Origin: CALMBW01 sp963779645
GTDB lineage: Bacteria; Actinomycetota; CADDZG01; WHSQ01
Direction of reading: 5' to 3'
Length of the DNA: 64,000 bases
NCBI GenBank assembly: GCA_963779645.1
Contig: CAVZYX010000005.1
Location: 496,001 to 560,000, forward strand
Within the stretch, counting starts at the first letter, position 1, and every line of letters starts with the position of its first letter. The notes beneath the pieces were generated by a model. The model did no database searches. It was given only the letters and a program-made list of their open reading frames with translations, and was not told the origin of the DNA. The position numbers and the translations under genes are program-made. Below are positions 9,378 to 18,604 of the stretch, in pieces.

Positions 9378-10920
9378 CCGCCACTACCAGGGTGTCTGGG
9401 TCGTTTAGGCGGTAGCGGCGTCCCGTCCGCGGGCAGACGAGGTCCTCGCTCAGACGTTCTCCGGCATGGCTCACCCAACCGATGCGCTTAGCGGGAACCC
9501 CGGCCACGAGTGCATGCGGTGGGACGTCTTTCGTAACGACTGCTCCGGCCGCAACGAAACAGTTGTCACCCAGTTCGACTCCGCACACGATCGTGGCATT
9601 GGCTCCCACCGTCGCCCCCTCTCGAACCTGGGTCGCCTCGAACTCTGCACTGCGATCGATCTCGGAACGGGGGGACTTCACATTCGTGAACACGCAACTC
9701 GGTCCCAGAAACACGTCATCTTCGAGGGACACACCCTGGTACACGCTGACGTTGTTCTGGATCTTGCATCGTGCTCCCACCGAAACGTTGGGTCCGATCA
9801 TGACGTTCTGTCCGATGGTGCAATCGGGCCCGATGTCAGAGCCGGAGAGGATGTGCGAGAAGTGCCAGATCTTCGTGCCCGCGCCGATTTCGCTGCCATC
9901 ATCGATCACTGCAGTTGGATGAACCATCACATCAGGATGCACCGGTTTAGCTTGCTCCTCCCGCTCGGTCATCGAAGTCGCAGCTCGATCCAAGACTCTC
10001 AGAACACGCAATCCCTCGGGTCCATCGGTACGGGGTTGGGCGCGGGTTCGGATGCACTCTATGAAGTGCTCGCACTCAAGGAGCAGGGGCTCCTTCGCTT
10101 CCAGATGGACTGCCTCAGCATCCGCTCTAACCGGCTCGGGGAATCCGCCCTCCCAGGACACCTCATGAGGATAGAGAAGCAACTTCGACTCCCAGGGCTG
10201 CGCGTCGTCAAAGACCGCCATCCCGCCCTCACCTACGACCACGAGGCGCTGCTCCTTATAGGGGTGCAACCAAGAAACGTAGACATGGGCCCTCTCACCC
10301 TCAGGGAAAGCCATGTGGGTAGTCGTAACGTCGGCGATACCCGATTCGAGGTAGTAACTACCAACAGCTTGAACCGATTCGGGTTCTGATCCGATGAGGC
10401 TCAGAATCATGGAGATGTCGTGGGGGGCAAAACTCCACAAGATGTCCTCTGCTTGTCGAAATCTGCCGAGATTCAACCGGTTCGAATAGACATATTGAAG
10501 AGACCCTAAAACTCCCCCTGACACGAGCTCCTTCAAACGAACGAACGCCGGGTGATATTGCATTAGATGGCCGACCATCAGGATCGCGCTGCGCTCTTCA
10601 GCAAGGAGACAAAGCTCCTCCGCATCCCGGACCGCGAGAGCAAGAGGTTTCTCTACGAAAACGTCCTTACCAGCGAGAAGGCACTCCTTTGCTAGTTGAT
10701 AATGGAGTGCCGCGGGGGTGGCAAGAGCGATCCCCTTGATCGTTGAGTCCCGCAGCAATGTTTCGAAGTCTTCTGCCGACACCTTGTGGGCCGTTGAGAG
10801 AGCGGAAGCGGTTTCGCCATCGGGATCAGAGATTGCCGCTAGAGATCCCAACTCCTGAAACACGCGTACGAGGTTCCGTCCCCACCGACCGGTTCCAACC
10901 ACGGCTATGTGCCTATTCAC
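9370..10920 (-). CDS. Fused Gfo/Idh/MocA oxidoreductase and hexapeptide N-acetyltransferase (WbpB-WbpD-like)
   Basis: A 516-residue two-domain protein. Residues 1-320 are a Gfo/Idh/MocA dehydrogenase: Rossmann motif VVGTGRWGRNLVRVF at the start and EKPLALAV near 95, the conserved EKP motif. Residues 330-500 form a left-handed beta-helix acetyltransferase with repeats such as DGSEIGAGTKIWHFSHI and GPDCTIGQNVMIGPNVS, ending FVAAGAVVTKDVPPHALVAGV. In the diacetamido-uronic acid pathway these are usually separate WbpB (C3 oxidation) and WbpD (3-N-acetylation) proteins; here one chain would do the first and last steps around the aminotransferase reaction. GTG start at 10920, eight bases after the corrected stop of the GT4 gene upstream. 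Confidence 0.88.
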   Translation of the reverse strand: MNRHIAVVGTGRWGRNLVRVFQELGSLAAISDPDGETASALSTAHKVSAEDFETLLRDSTIKGIALATPAALHYQLAKECLLAGKDVFVEKPLALAVRDAEELCLLAEERSAILMVGHLMQYHPAFVRLKELVSGGVLGSLQYVYSNRLNLGRFRQAEDILWSFAPHDISMILSLIGSEPESVQAVGSYYLESGIADVTTTHMAFPEGERAHVYVSWLHPYKEQRLVVVGEGGMAVFDDAQPWESKLLLYPHEVSWEGGFPEPVRADAEAVHLEAKEPLLLECEHFIECIRTRAQPRTDGPEGLRVLRVLDRAATSMTEREEQAKPVHPDVMVHPTAVIDDGSEIGAGTKIWHFSHILSGSDIGPDCTIGQNVMIGPNVSVGARCKIQNNVSVYQGVSLEDDVFLGPSCVFTNVKSPRSEIDRSAEFEATQVREGATVGANATIVCGVELGDNCFVAAGAVVTKDVPPHALVAGVPAKRIGWVSHAGERLSEDLVCPRTGRRYRLNDPDTLVVADE

Positions 10921-10927
10921 AGGAGTC

Positions 10928-12089
10928 CTACCGCATCTCGCTCAGTTGTCGACTAAAAAGTTCAACAACGCTCGCTGCGTTCCGGTGGATGTCCAGCATC
11001 TCTTCGGCCTTTGAGCGAGCGGCAGCGTCCCATTGAATCAGCAAGGGAGACATCAGTTAGCAGTGGCTGCAGCGCCTCGGCGAGCCTCTCTGCGTCGCGC
11101 TGAGGGACGACATAACCGTCGCTCCCATCGCTGATCAGTTCGTCGATCCCTCCGACGGGAGTCGAGACGCACGGCTTCCCCGACGCCATCGCTTCCATAA
11201 GCACTACCGGGATACCGTCTGTGTCGCCATTAGAGGCCTCAATGGCCGGAAGACATGCAGTTCTTGACTCTTTGAGCAGCGATGCAACCTCCTCCTGCCT
11301 GAGGTAGCCCGTCACTCGGATCGACTCCTGCAAGCCCAACCGGTTGATATCCCCAACGATGGAATCCCGAAGGTCACCGTCGCCGATGAGAACGCACGTT
11401 GCGCCAACGCCTTTCTCTCGCAAGATCGCCATCGCTCGAACCAGGTAGGCGTGACCTTTCTTCTCCTGCAGGGTGCCCACAGAGACGATCTGTGGACCCA
11501 CCGGGGCCGGGACTGGTTCCCATTCGCTCAGATCAACTCCCAAATAGGCAGTATGGACTTTGTCCTCGTGGGCTTCCCCTGACATACGCAAGAGCCAAAC
11601 TCTATTGGCTTCAGAACACGCAAGCACGAAACGAGAACGTGACACCTTTTCGCGGATCAATTGGGGATTGAAAGAGAAATGGTCGCGGAAACTGAATCCA
11701 ACTCTAGATATCGAATCGACCATCAGCGCGATGGTAGCCGTGTCATCCGAGAAGTCACAATGTAGGTGCCGATAACCGCGACGCGAAACATGACCAATCA
11801 CTGCGACTGCTCGGATGGAAGTGAGGATCGCGTGAACCCGGTGGCGGAGGTCATTCACCCTGAGATAGCCGGCCGTCCACACTTCCCAGAAAGCGCGGCC
11901 AGACCGAATGGGGTGTCGCATGCAAACTGCCAAGCCACGTGTCCAAGCCAGAAGGCCGATCTGCCCAAGATATGTCGTGGTGGCCATTTCCTCACGATGT
12001 TGTCGCGTCAGGAACACAACTCTCTCGGAAAGGGGTGGGCGCAGAGCTAGAACGTCCAGTTGAAGGCCCTGCTGCCTCCACTCGATCAC
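10928..12089 (-). CDS. Glycosyltransferase family 4, frameshifted near its C-terminus
   Basis: The GT-B core is intact: VSVGTLQEKKGHAYLVRAM, CVLIGDGDLRDSIV and the SNGDTDGIPVVLMEAMASG region that replaces the EPFG-type EX7E segment. After LADSMG (about 11030) the open frame becomes arginine-rich junk and stops at 10962. Reading +1 restores a good helix (ARSKAEEMLDIHRNAASVVE, then LFSRQLSEMR) with a stop at 10928, eight bases before the next start, so one extra base is likely. The 5' end is also unresolved: upstream of the GTG at 12089 the frame encodes ILYLAHFYPAPPQRFLVDEV, a perfect GT4 first strand, up to about 12150, but with no standard start codon. Confidence 0.75.
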
Positions 12090-12153
12090 TTCGTCAACGA
12101 GAAACCTTTGGGGAGGAGCCGGATAGAAATGCGCGAGGTAGAGAATCTCAGGT

Positions 12154-13512
12154 CTATCTATCCGAACTCACCTCATCCAGAAGCTCAGCGAGGCGTCCTG
12201 CTATCACGTCAGAACTGAGTTCTTGTGGTGGGCCATAATCACCCGAATGGAGCATTCCGGAGTTGAACTGGGTCCATACCTCTCGGAGTCGCTCCTCGAT
12301 CTCGATGACATTCCCAGCCTGAGCAATGAAACCAGTGGCTCCGTGCGTCATCACCTCGGCCGCTCCGGAGGCTTCATCAACGACCGCGAGTATCGGCCTA
12401 CCCACGGTGAAGTAGTCCCAAATCTTCCCCGACACAAAAGTCATGTCTCCCTTCGCTCGAAGGAGCAGAAGAACGTCGGCGTCAGCCAGTTCGTTCAAAG
12501 CCTGTTTCCTCGGCACGAAACCCCCGATCTCAATGACGTCTCCGAGGCCGTAGCGCCGGGCCATCGATTCAACATCCATCAACACCCGACCAAAGAAGAG
12601 GACTCTGATCTTGTCAGCGGGGATCACTTGGTTCTCAATAAGACTCTTGAGTGCGCTAAAGAAAGAGTCAGGGTCGGAGCCTTCCGGATACAGCGTGCCT
12701 CCATGGGCAATCCTCAAGACACCATCACCTGAGCTCCTCGGCTTTCTGCTCGCAAGCTCCGATGCCTCGAAACGATCCCAACCATGCGGGATGACTCGGC
12801 TCCGCAGATGGTCGGTCGGAACATTCTCAAGGTTGTCTTGGAGCACCCGATCGCTTACAGCGATGGCAGCCGAGGCTGTGCTTAGAACGGTTCTACGGAT
12901 CCTCGTTTCGATCCTTGAGCGAACTGGACCGGCTCCTCGAGCGGGCCCATATGCAAACCATGGATCTCGGAAGTCTGCGACAAAGGGCAAGCCAGTTTCT
13001 CGGCTGAGTTTCGCCCCCGCTAGCACCGCGGCTGCGGTGGGAAAGGACGCCACGATCGCCTTAGCTCCCCACGCGCGTGCAAGAACTCGAGCTTCACGAA
13101 CCGCTCGCCGGATCCAAAGAGCGTACTCGTCCGGATACATGCTTTTGGTTATCAAGTGCGTTGTTACCGCTCTCCAGCTGTGGATTCCCCCAACCCCATC
13201 CCCTTCTCTGTCCTGACCCCCGCCGCCCTTAGCACGGCGCGACCGAAACGGTAGATGTAGGTGGGATCCGAGAGAGATCGGGTTCAACGCCCACACCTCG
13301 TGCTTCTCCACGAGGCTCTTCTGCTCAGAATCAGATGAAAGGATGCGACGACCGGCCCTGTCGCGCGAAGGCGTGTAGGCCGTCGGAGCAACCGTTACGA
13401 CTATGGGCTCCCAGCCACATCGCAGCAATCCGGTTGCGAGTTTCGCCAAACGCAAAGAACCAACCTCCGGCGCCGGCGGAAATGCGGTTGTCAGGAAGAG
13501 AACGGCGGGCAT
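12154..13512 (-). CDS. Glycosyltransferase family 4 (GT-B)
   Basis: About 452 residues starting at MPAVLFLTTAFPPAPEVGSL; this ATG at 13512 puts the first GT-B beta-strand at the N-terminus, while a longer frame to 13554 adds only unlikely residues. Residues 150-190 include KAIVASFPTAAAVLAGAKLS and PFVADFRDPWFAYGP, a common WcaI/WbuB-like acceptor-domain segment. The C-terminal domain has LRIAHGGTLYPEGSDPDSFF, VLFFGRVLMDVESMARRYG and a GKIWDYFTVGRPILAVVDE donor-binding segment. It is the first gene of the minus-strand operon ending at 7126 and faces a divergent methyltransferase gene. Confidence 0.85.
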   Translation of the reverse strand: MPAVLFLTTAFPPAPEVGSLRLAKLATGLLRCGWEPIVVTVAPTAYTPSRDRAGRRILSSDSEQKSLVEKHEVWALNPISLGSHLHLPFRSRRAKGGGGQDREGDGVGGIHSWRAVTTHLITKSMYPDEYALWIRRAVREARVLARAWGAKAIVASFPTAAAVLAGAKLSRETGLPFVADFRDPWFAYGPARGAGPVRSRIETRIRRTVLSTASAAIAVSDRVLQDNLENVPTDHLRSRVIPHGWDRFEASELASRKPRSSGDGVLRIAHGGTLYPEGSDPDSFFSALKSLIENQVIPADKIRVLFFGRVLMDVESMARRYGLGDVIEIGGFVPRKQALNELADADVLLLLRAKGDMTFVSGKIWDYFTVGRPILAVVDEASGAAEVMTHGATGFIAQAGNVIEIEERLREVWTQFNSGMLHSGDYGPPQELSSDVIAGRLAELLDEVSSDR

Positions 13513-13558
13513 CCGAGAACTCCTCCACTTGAGTAATCCGCAACGGCGGAACAATCAG

Positions 13559-13573
13559 CTTAGATAGTCTAAG
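13559..13573. promoter_or_regulatory. Small inverted repeat in divergent promoter region
   Basis: CTTAGA-TAG-TCTAAG, a perfect 6-bp inverted repeat with a 3-base spacer, lies midway between the divergent GT4 (minus, start 13512) and methyltransferase (plus, start 13624). The surroundings are the most AT-rich of this stretch. It could be an operator or a chance palindrome. Confidence 0.3.
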
Positions 13574-13623
13574 TGTTATGAATCTGAGCTACGCATCGCA
13601 CCACCATTAGAGAACGTGAGAGC

Positions 13624-14361
13624 GTGCGGATGAAGAAGCGCCTCGCCAGCCAAGGTGTTCGAAGCCTCAAGGTGCAAGATCAACTTCCCGATTGCGAAAT
13701 ACTCATTAATGCCAGCGCCTTTGACCTCCGAGAACTCTCTCCCCGCCGACTGGTCCTGGACGTGGGTTGCGGATACGGGCGATCGCAAAGGATCGTTGAG
13801 GGGGCGGGGGGCACCTGGTTTGGCCTGGAGCGCTTTCCTGGAACGTCGGAATCCGTTCGGGGGGACGCGGAGATGCTCCCAATAAAAGAGTCAAGCGTGG
13901 ACGTAGTGTTGATGGATGCGGTATTGGAGCATGTGCCTGATGCATCTCTTGCCTTCGCAGAAGTAAGTCGGGTTCTGCGGCCCAAAGGCTATTTCATCGG
14001 ATACGTGGCATTCATGGAGTGCTTCCATGAAATTTCCTACTCACACCTCTCATTCAAAGCCCTTGAGTACTTCGCTTGGAAGAACGGGATGAAACTCATA
14101 AGAGTGGCCGGTGGAGGAGCCTTTGGCATCGATTACCACATGCAGGTTCTCCTTTATCCACTGCCCACCGTCATGCTGCGTCGCGTCTTAGCGTCCTCTA
14201 TCAGAATGTTCATAAGAACTAAGGCAGCTCTGGCTGCTCTGTTAATTCGAAGCAGGAGACACCTTTCTCGAGCGGAAGCGATCCGATTGCGGGAGGACTA
14301 TTACCAACTGGAATGCCTTCGACAATCAAATGGGTTCACTTTCTTGATTCAGAAGGTCTAG
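13624..14361 (+). CDS. SAM-dependent methyltransferase (class I)
   Basis: A 245-residue protein with the Rossmann-type SAM motif LVLDVGCGYGRSQRIVEGAG near residues 42-60, the acidic end of strand 2 at GLERFPGTSESVRGDAEMLP, and the post-motif VDVVLMDAVLEHVPDASLAF near 100 (Methyltransf_11 pattern). The GTG at 13624 or the ATG six bases later may be the start. In a glycan cluster it may methylate a sugar or a lipid-linked intermediate; the C-terminal half, with two hydrophobic stretches around residues 175-205, suggests membrane association. Acceptor unknown. Confidence 0.8.
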   Translation: MRMKKRLASQGVRSLKVQDQLPDCEILINASAFDLRELSPRRLVLDVGCGYGRSQRIVEGAGGTWFGLERFPGTSESVRGDAEMLPIKESSVDVVLMDAVLEHVPDASLAFAEVSRVLRPKGYFIGYVAFMECFHEISYSHLSFKALEYFAWKNGMKLIRVAGGGAFGIDYHMQVLLYPLPTVMLRRVLASSIRMFIRTKAALAALLIRSRRHLSRAEAIRLREDYYQLECLRQSNGFTFLIQKV

Positions 14362-14468
14362 ATTTCTTCTCGCTCTTGGACGCGGACCCTTACAGCCAAA
14401 CGTAGAAATCCTCGATCATCTAAGGTGGCCTCCACCCCTTCTGGGTCCGTGACACCACCTCAAAGACG

Positions 14469-15710
14469 ATGTGGGGAGTGCAACCCCGGGACCTTGAGTT
14501 GCCCCCGCGATCGACTCGCGGAGCCGCCGCGATCACAGACTCCGTTAGTGTAAGTCCTGTGGAATTGGGGACTTTTTGGGGTTTCTTGTCGGCATCCCCG
14601 GCCTCTTACCCCCTCGCTCTCGGCGCACTAGCGGTCGGTGCACTGGTCGCGTACATCGTCACACCGGCGACGGGATGGTTGGCACGACGGTTCGGCGTCC
14701 TCGACCACCCCGACCCCGACCCATCCGGACGCAAGACACACGAAGAGTCAACCCCTTACCTCGGAGGGGTGGCAATCATCTGCGGGCTGGCCGCCGGCTC
14801 CCTCTTTGTCGTTATGACCCCCGACGTGGGCGCCTCGACCGTGATCGAGAACATCCCGGCATTGTTGGGAGTTGCAGTGGTCATCGCCGCGATCGGACTC
14901 GCCGACGACATCCGGACCCTTCCACGCTGGCTGCGCGCCGGAGCCCAGATCGCTGCAGCGCTGTTGGCGTGGTGGGGCGGATTCCGAGTGCAGCTGCCCT
15001 GGGAGGTCCTCAATCTCCCGATCACCCTGTTATGGATAGTTGGAGTAACGAACGCCTTCAATCTCCTGGACAACATGGACGGACTCACGGCCGGTATCGC
15101 AGGGGTGGGTGCCTTGAGCTTCGCAGTGATGGGCGTGGTCGGCAATCTATTCATCGTGCCGATCATCGCAGCCGCACTCGCGGGTGCTGCCTTCGGTTTC
15201 CTCGCACACAACCGGCATCCCGCAAAGATCTTCCTAGGCGACGCGGGATCGATGTTCATCGGCTTCTTACTGGCACTGATCGGACTGCAGTTGCGCTTCG
15301 AGAACCTCGTCAACGTCACGTTTCTAGTACCCGTGGTCGTACTTGGCGTCCCGATAATGGACACCACTCTTGTCGCCTTGAGCCGGCTGAGACACCACCG
15401 GCCGGTGTTCCTGGGAGGCCGGGATCACATCTCACATCGACTCGTACAACTGGGGCTCCCCGTGAAAGCGGCGGTGCATGTCCTCTATTGGGCGGCCCTG
15501 TGTCTGGGCTTCCTTGGACTCGTCATCTCTAGGGCAAATCAAGAGGTCGCCTACATGCTGCTGGGATTCGTAGTTGTGGTCGGCGTCTATCTCGCCCGAT
15601 TCCTGTGGCGTGTGCCTGTCTACGCGAACAGCGCGGTGGCTCTGTATCCCATCGCCGATCCGATCGACGGTAGACACCTTCACAAGGACCAGGTTGCAGG
15701 CAAGGATTAA
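14469..15710 (+). CDS. Polyprenyl-phosphate GlcNAc-1-phosphate transferase (WecA/MraY family)
   Basis: A roughly 413-residue polytopic membrane enzyme; the start could be further in (a GTG around 14559), because the first 30 residues are not hydrophobic and look unlike the family. Signature motifs are all present: HPDPDPSGRKTHEESTPYLG near 80, NAFNLLDNMDGLTAGIAG (the catalytic DD-type motif) near 195, KIFLGDAGSMFIGFLLAL near 255, and FLGGRDHISHRLVQLG (the HHR-like loop) near 315. It would transfer HexNAc-1-P from UDP-HexNAc to undecaprenyl phosphate to start glycan assembly. It sits immediately upstream of the nonulosonate operon, with 5 bp to the next gene. Confidence 0.87.
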   Translation: MWGVQPRDLELPPRSTRGAAAITDSVSVSPVELGTFWGFLSASPASYPLALGALAVGALVAYIVTPATGWLARRFGVLDHPDPDPSGRKTHEESTPYLGGVAIICGLAAGSLFVVMTPDVGASTVIENIPALLGVAVVIAAIGLADDIRTLPRWLRAGAQIAAALLAWWGGFRVQLPWEVLNLPITLLWIVGVTNAFNLLDNMDGLTAGIAGVGALSFAVMGVVGNLFIVPIIAAALAGAAFGFLAHNRHPAKIFLGDAGSMFIGFLLALIGLQLRFENLVNVTFLVPVVVLGVPIMDTTLVALSRLRHHRPVFLGGRDHISHRLVQLGLPVKAAVHVLYWAALCLGFLGLVISRANQEVAYMLLGFVVVVGVYLARFLWRVPVYANSAVALYPIADPIDGRHLHKDQVAGKD

Positions 15711-15715
15711 GGTCC

Positions 15716-16408
15716 ATGAGTAGTCGGCCGCCGTCCGTCACCGCGATTATCCCTGCCCGGGCGGGCTCTAAGGGCTTGCCCGGCAAGAATCTCCACCCTT
15801 TGGACGGTAGGCCATTGATCGATTGGACCCTGGATGCGGCGTCTAACTGCGCGGAGCTGACCAACTCTTGGTTATCAAGCGACGCCGACGAGATACTCAG
15901 CCGAGCATCCCTTTTCGGAGTTGACACAATCACACGACCCGCCGACCTTGCCGCAGATGACTCTTCGCCGGTTGATGTTGTGCTGCATGCCTTGGCAAAG
16001 ATCGGTTTCGATCCGACGGTGGTCGTCCTTCTCCAACCAACATCGCCACTCAGAACAGCGGACGACATCTCAGCTGCGATCAAGGTTCTCGTCGGGAGTA
16101 AGGCTCCGGCCGTTGTTTCGGTGACGGCGGCGCGTACCCATCCCTATCTAACGAGGACGATCCGCCCAGATGGCACCCTGTCCACCTTCGCCCAAACCTC
16201 GGATATCGACTCGAGGCGTCAGTCCTACCCACCGGTCATGGAGCTCAACGGCGCTATCTACGCGGTGCGGACCGAAGTCTTCCGCCGGCTCCGGACCTTC
16301 GAACCGCCCGGCACTCTGGCGTACGAGATGCCGGATGAACGATCGGTGGATATCGACACGTTAGAGGATCTGATACGAGCAGAGTCCCTCCTAAGGGGAC
16401 GGCGATGA
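15716..16408 (+). CDS. legF: CMP-nonulosonate (legionaminate-type) cytidylyltransferase
   Basis: A 230-residue NeuA/LegF-type CMP-sugar synthetase. IIPARAGSKGLPGKNLHPLDG at the N-terminus is the nucleotide-binding ARxGSKGxxxKN motif; VVLLQPTSPLRTADDISAAI near 100 and SVDIDTLEDLIRAE at the end are also typical. It activates a nine-carbon sugar with CTP before transfer. The assignment to legionaminate rather than sialic or pseudaminic acid rests on legB- and legC-like genes downstream. The ATG of the next gene overlaps its stop. Confidence 0.85.
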   Translation: MSSRPPSVTAIIPARAGSKGLPGKNLHPLDGRPLIDWTLDAASNCAELTNSWLSSDADEILSRASLFGVDTITRPADLAADDSSPVDVVLHALAKIGFDPTVVVLLQPTSPLRTADDISAAIKVLVGSKAPAVVSVTAARTHPYLTRTIRPDGTLSTFAQTSDIDSRRQSYPPVMELNGAIYAVRTEVFRRLRTFEPPGTLAYEMPDERSVDIDTLEDLIRAESLLRGRR

Positions 16409-17446
16409 AACCGATCCCGCTTGGCAAACGGCACATCGGAGAGGGTCAACCCTGCTTCGTGATCGCCGAGGCCGGCGTCAACCACGGTGGCGACCCGCTA
16501 GTCGCAAGCGAGCTGATCGACGCAGCCGCGGATGCTGGCGCCGATGCAGTGAAGTTCCAGACCTTTTCCCCCGAACGACTGGTTAGCCCAGATGCGCCGA
16601 AGGCCACATATCAGGTCCGCTCGACCGGACGGGGGACCCAGGCCGCGATGCTGGGCGAACTCACCTTGTCTCCCGACATCTACATAGGACTAAAGGCGAA
16701 AGCAGAGGCGCGCGGGATCGAATTCCTCTCCTCTCCCTTCTCTGAGGAAGATGCCGACTTCCTGCAGGGGCTGGATCTTGTCGCCTTCAAGTTGGGATCG
16801 GGGGAACTGACCAACACTCCCCTGCTCAGACACGTGGCGACGTATACCAAGCCGATGTTGCTCTCGACAGGGATGGCCACCGAGAACGAAGTTGAAGCTG
16901 CTGTTGCTGCGATCGGCGCGCAGGCGTCACTCGTTCTACTTCACTGCGTAAGCGCCTATCCGGCCCCCGTGGAGGAAGTGAATCTCCGCGCGATCCGAAC
17001 CCTTCGAGAGAGGTTCGGCGTGCCGGTCGGGTACTCGGACCACAGTCTGGAGCTCGAGCCAGGCCTGGGAGCGGTAGCGCTCGGTGCGGTAGTAGTCGAA
17101 CGTCACCTCACTCTAGATCGATCGGCGCGCGGACCGGATCATGCGATGTCGAGTCTGCCGGAGGAATTCGCAACCTATGTAGCGTCGATCCGGCGGCTCG
17201 AAGCTGCGATGGGTGAAGGGAAGAAGGTGCCAGCGCCCTCCGAGTTGGACACCGCGAGGGCCGCCCGGAAGAGCCTGTTCGCGGCGCGAGACGTTGAAGA
17301 AGGGCATGTGCTCGAAAGCGAGTGACCTGGTGGCTCTACGTCCCGGAACGGGCATCTCTCCGAGCCTCACCGACGAGATCGTCGGAAAGAAAGCCGTTTG
17401 CGCGATCCAGCAAGGAACGATGATCGATCGGGAGATGCTCACGTGA
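16405..17446 (+). CDS. legI: Nonulosonate synthase (LegI/NeuB-type), frameshifted
   Basis: NeuB-family PEP-condensing synthase. The TIM-barrel starts CFVIAEAGVNHGGDPLVASE and includes DAVKFQTFSPERLVS, FKLGSGELTNTPLLRHV and GYSDHSLELEPGLGAVALGA, a near-perfect family match. The open frame stops at 17325, just inside the C-terminal SAF (antifreeze-like) domain: after EEGHVLE an extra A in a GAAAGCG run shifts the frame, and the +1-corrected reading continues ASDLVALRPGTGISPSLTDE to a stop at 17446, overlapping the next start by 4 bases. The true product is about 346 residues. The domain order and the joined overlap indicate a working gene with a one-base error or very recent mutation. Confidence 0.8.
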
Positions 17447-18604
17447 GATCGATCGGAGTCCTCACCACCTCCAGAGCCGACTACTCGTCACTCAGGCCCT
17501 TGATCAAGGAGCTGATCATGTCGGAGATCTGCGATCCCGCCCTGATCGTCTCCGGTACGCATCTATCGGCACGACATGGAGAAACCATCTGGGAGATCGA
17601 GGCGGACGGATTCCCCATCGCAGCGAAGGTTCCACTATCCATGGACGACGACAGCCCCACGGCGGTGGCTCGGTCTATGGGGGAAGCCACCAGCCGATTT
17701 GCCGATGCTCTCGATGTGACCCGTCCCGACATCCTCCTGATCCTGGGAGATCGATTCGAGGTTCACGCCGCAGCTTCAGCCGCGACGCCCCTTCTTGTGC
17801 CACTTGCGCATCTCCATGGGGGTGAACTCAGCCTCGGGGCGATCGACGACTCACTTCGTCACTCGATCACGAAGCTCAGTCACCTTCATTTCGTCTCTAC
17901 AGAAGGGCATGCTGCCAGGGTTCGACAGATGGGTGAGGAAAGCTGGCGAGTGACTGTTTCAGGCGCGCCGACCCTTGACAACTTGGGAAGCATCAACCTG
18001 ATGAGTCGAGCACAACTATCAAAGCAGTTGGGGGTCGATCTGAACCGAGATCCTCTCGCGGTCACCTACCATCCCCCAACGCTCGAACCCGACGCGCGCG
18101 AGCTGGATGGTGTTCTCGAAGCACTTGACGGCTGGGAGGGACCCATTGTTGTCACCGCCCCGAATGCCGATCCAGGGAATCTGAAGATCCGCGCGCAGCT
18201 CAAGAAATTCGCCAATGAGCGGACCGGCACCGTCTTCGTCGAGGATCTGGGGCCAAACGGGTACTTCAGTCTTCTGTCGATCGCGGCAGCTATGGTGGGA
18301 AACTCTTCGAGTGGCATTATCGAGGCACCGTCGTTCGGCTTGCCCGTCGTCAACGTCGGAAACCGACAAGGCGGACGCGAAACGCGCGCAGAACGTGATC
18401 GACGTCGAAGACGTCACCGGGGCGCGGGTTGCTTCAGCACTCAAACAAGCGACCGATCCGACCTTTCGCCGAAACCTGGAGGGCATCGCGAATCCCTATG
18501 GTGATGGCAAGGCGGCCGCTCGCATTGTGAGTCGGCTGGAGCAGGAAGTATTCGGTCCTCGATTGCTGCATAAGACCTTCACAGATTTGGGGGCTCGACC
18601 GTGA
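17443..18604 (+). CDS. legG: Hydrolysing UDP-/GDP-sugar 2-epimerase (LegG/NeuC-type), frameshifted
   Basis: NeuC-family 2-epimerase (GT-B-like fold). The GTG start at 17443 gives RSIGVLTTSRADYSSLRPLI, the characteristic N-terminus; LGDRFEVHAAASAATPL, AHLHGGELSLGAIDDSLRH and NSSSGIIEAPSFGLPVVNVG are the substrate-binding and catalytic segments. At about 18379 the frame slips after GNRQGGR; reading +1 gives the family tail with AQNVIDVEDVTGARVASAL and a stop at 18604, overlapping the legH start (GTGA). Either one extra A in GAAAC or an equivalent indel explains it. The enzyme would release 2,4-diacetamido-2,4,6-trideoxymannose from its nucleotide for condensation by LegI. Confidence 0.8.
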
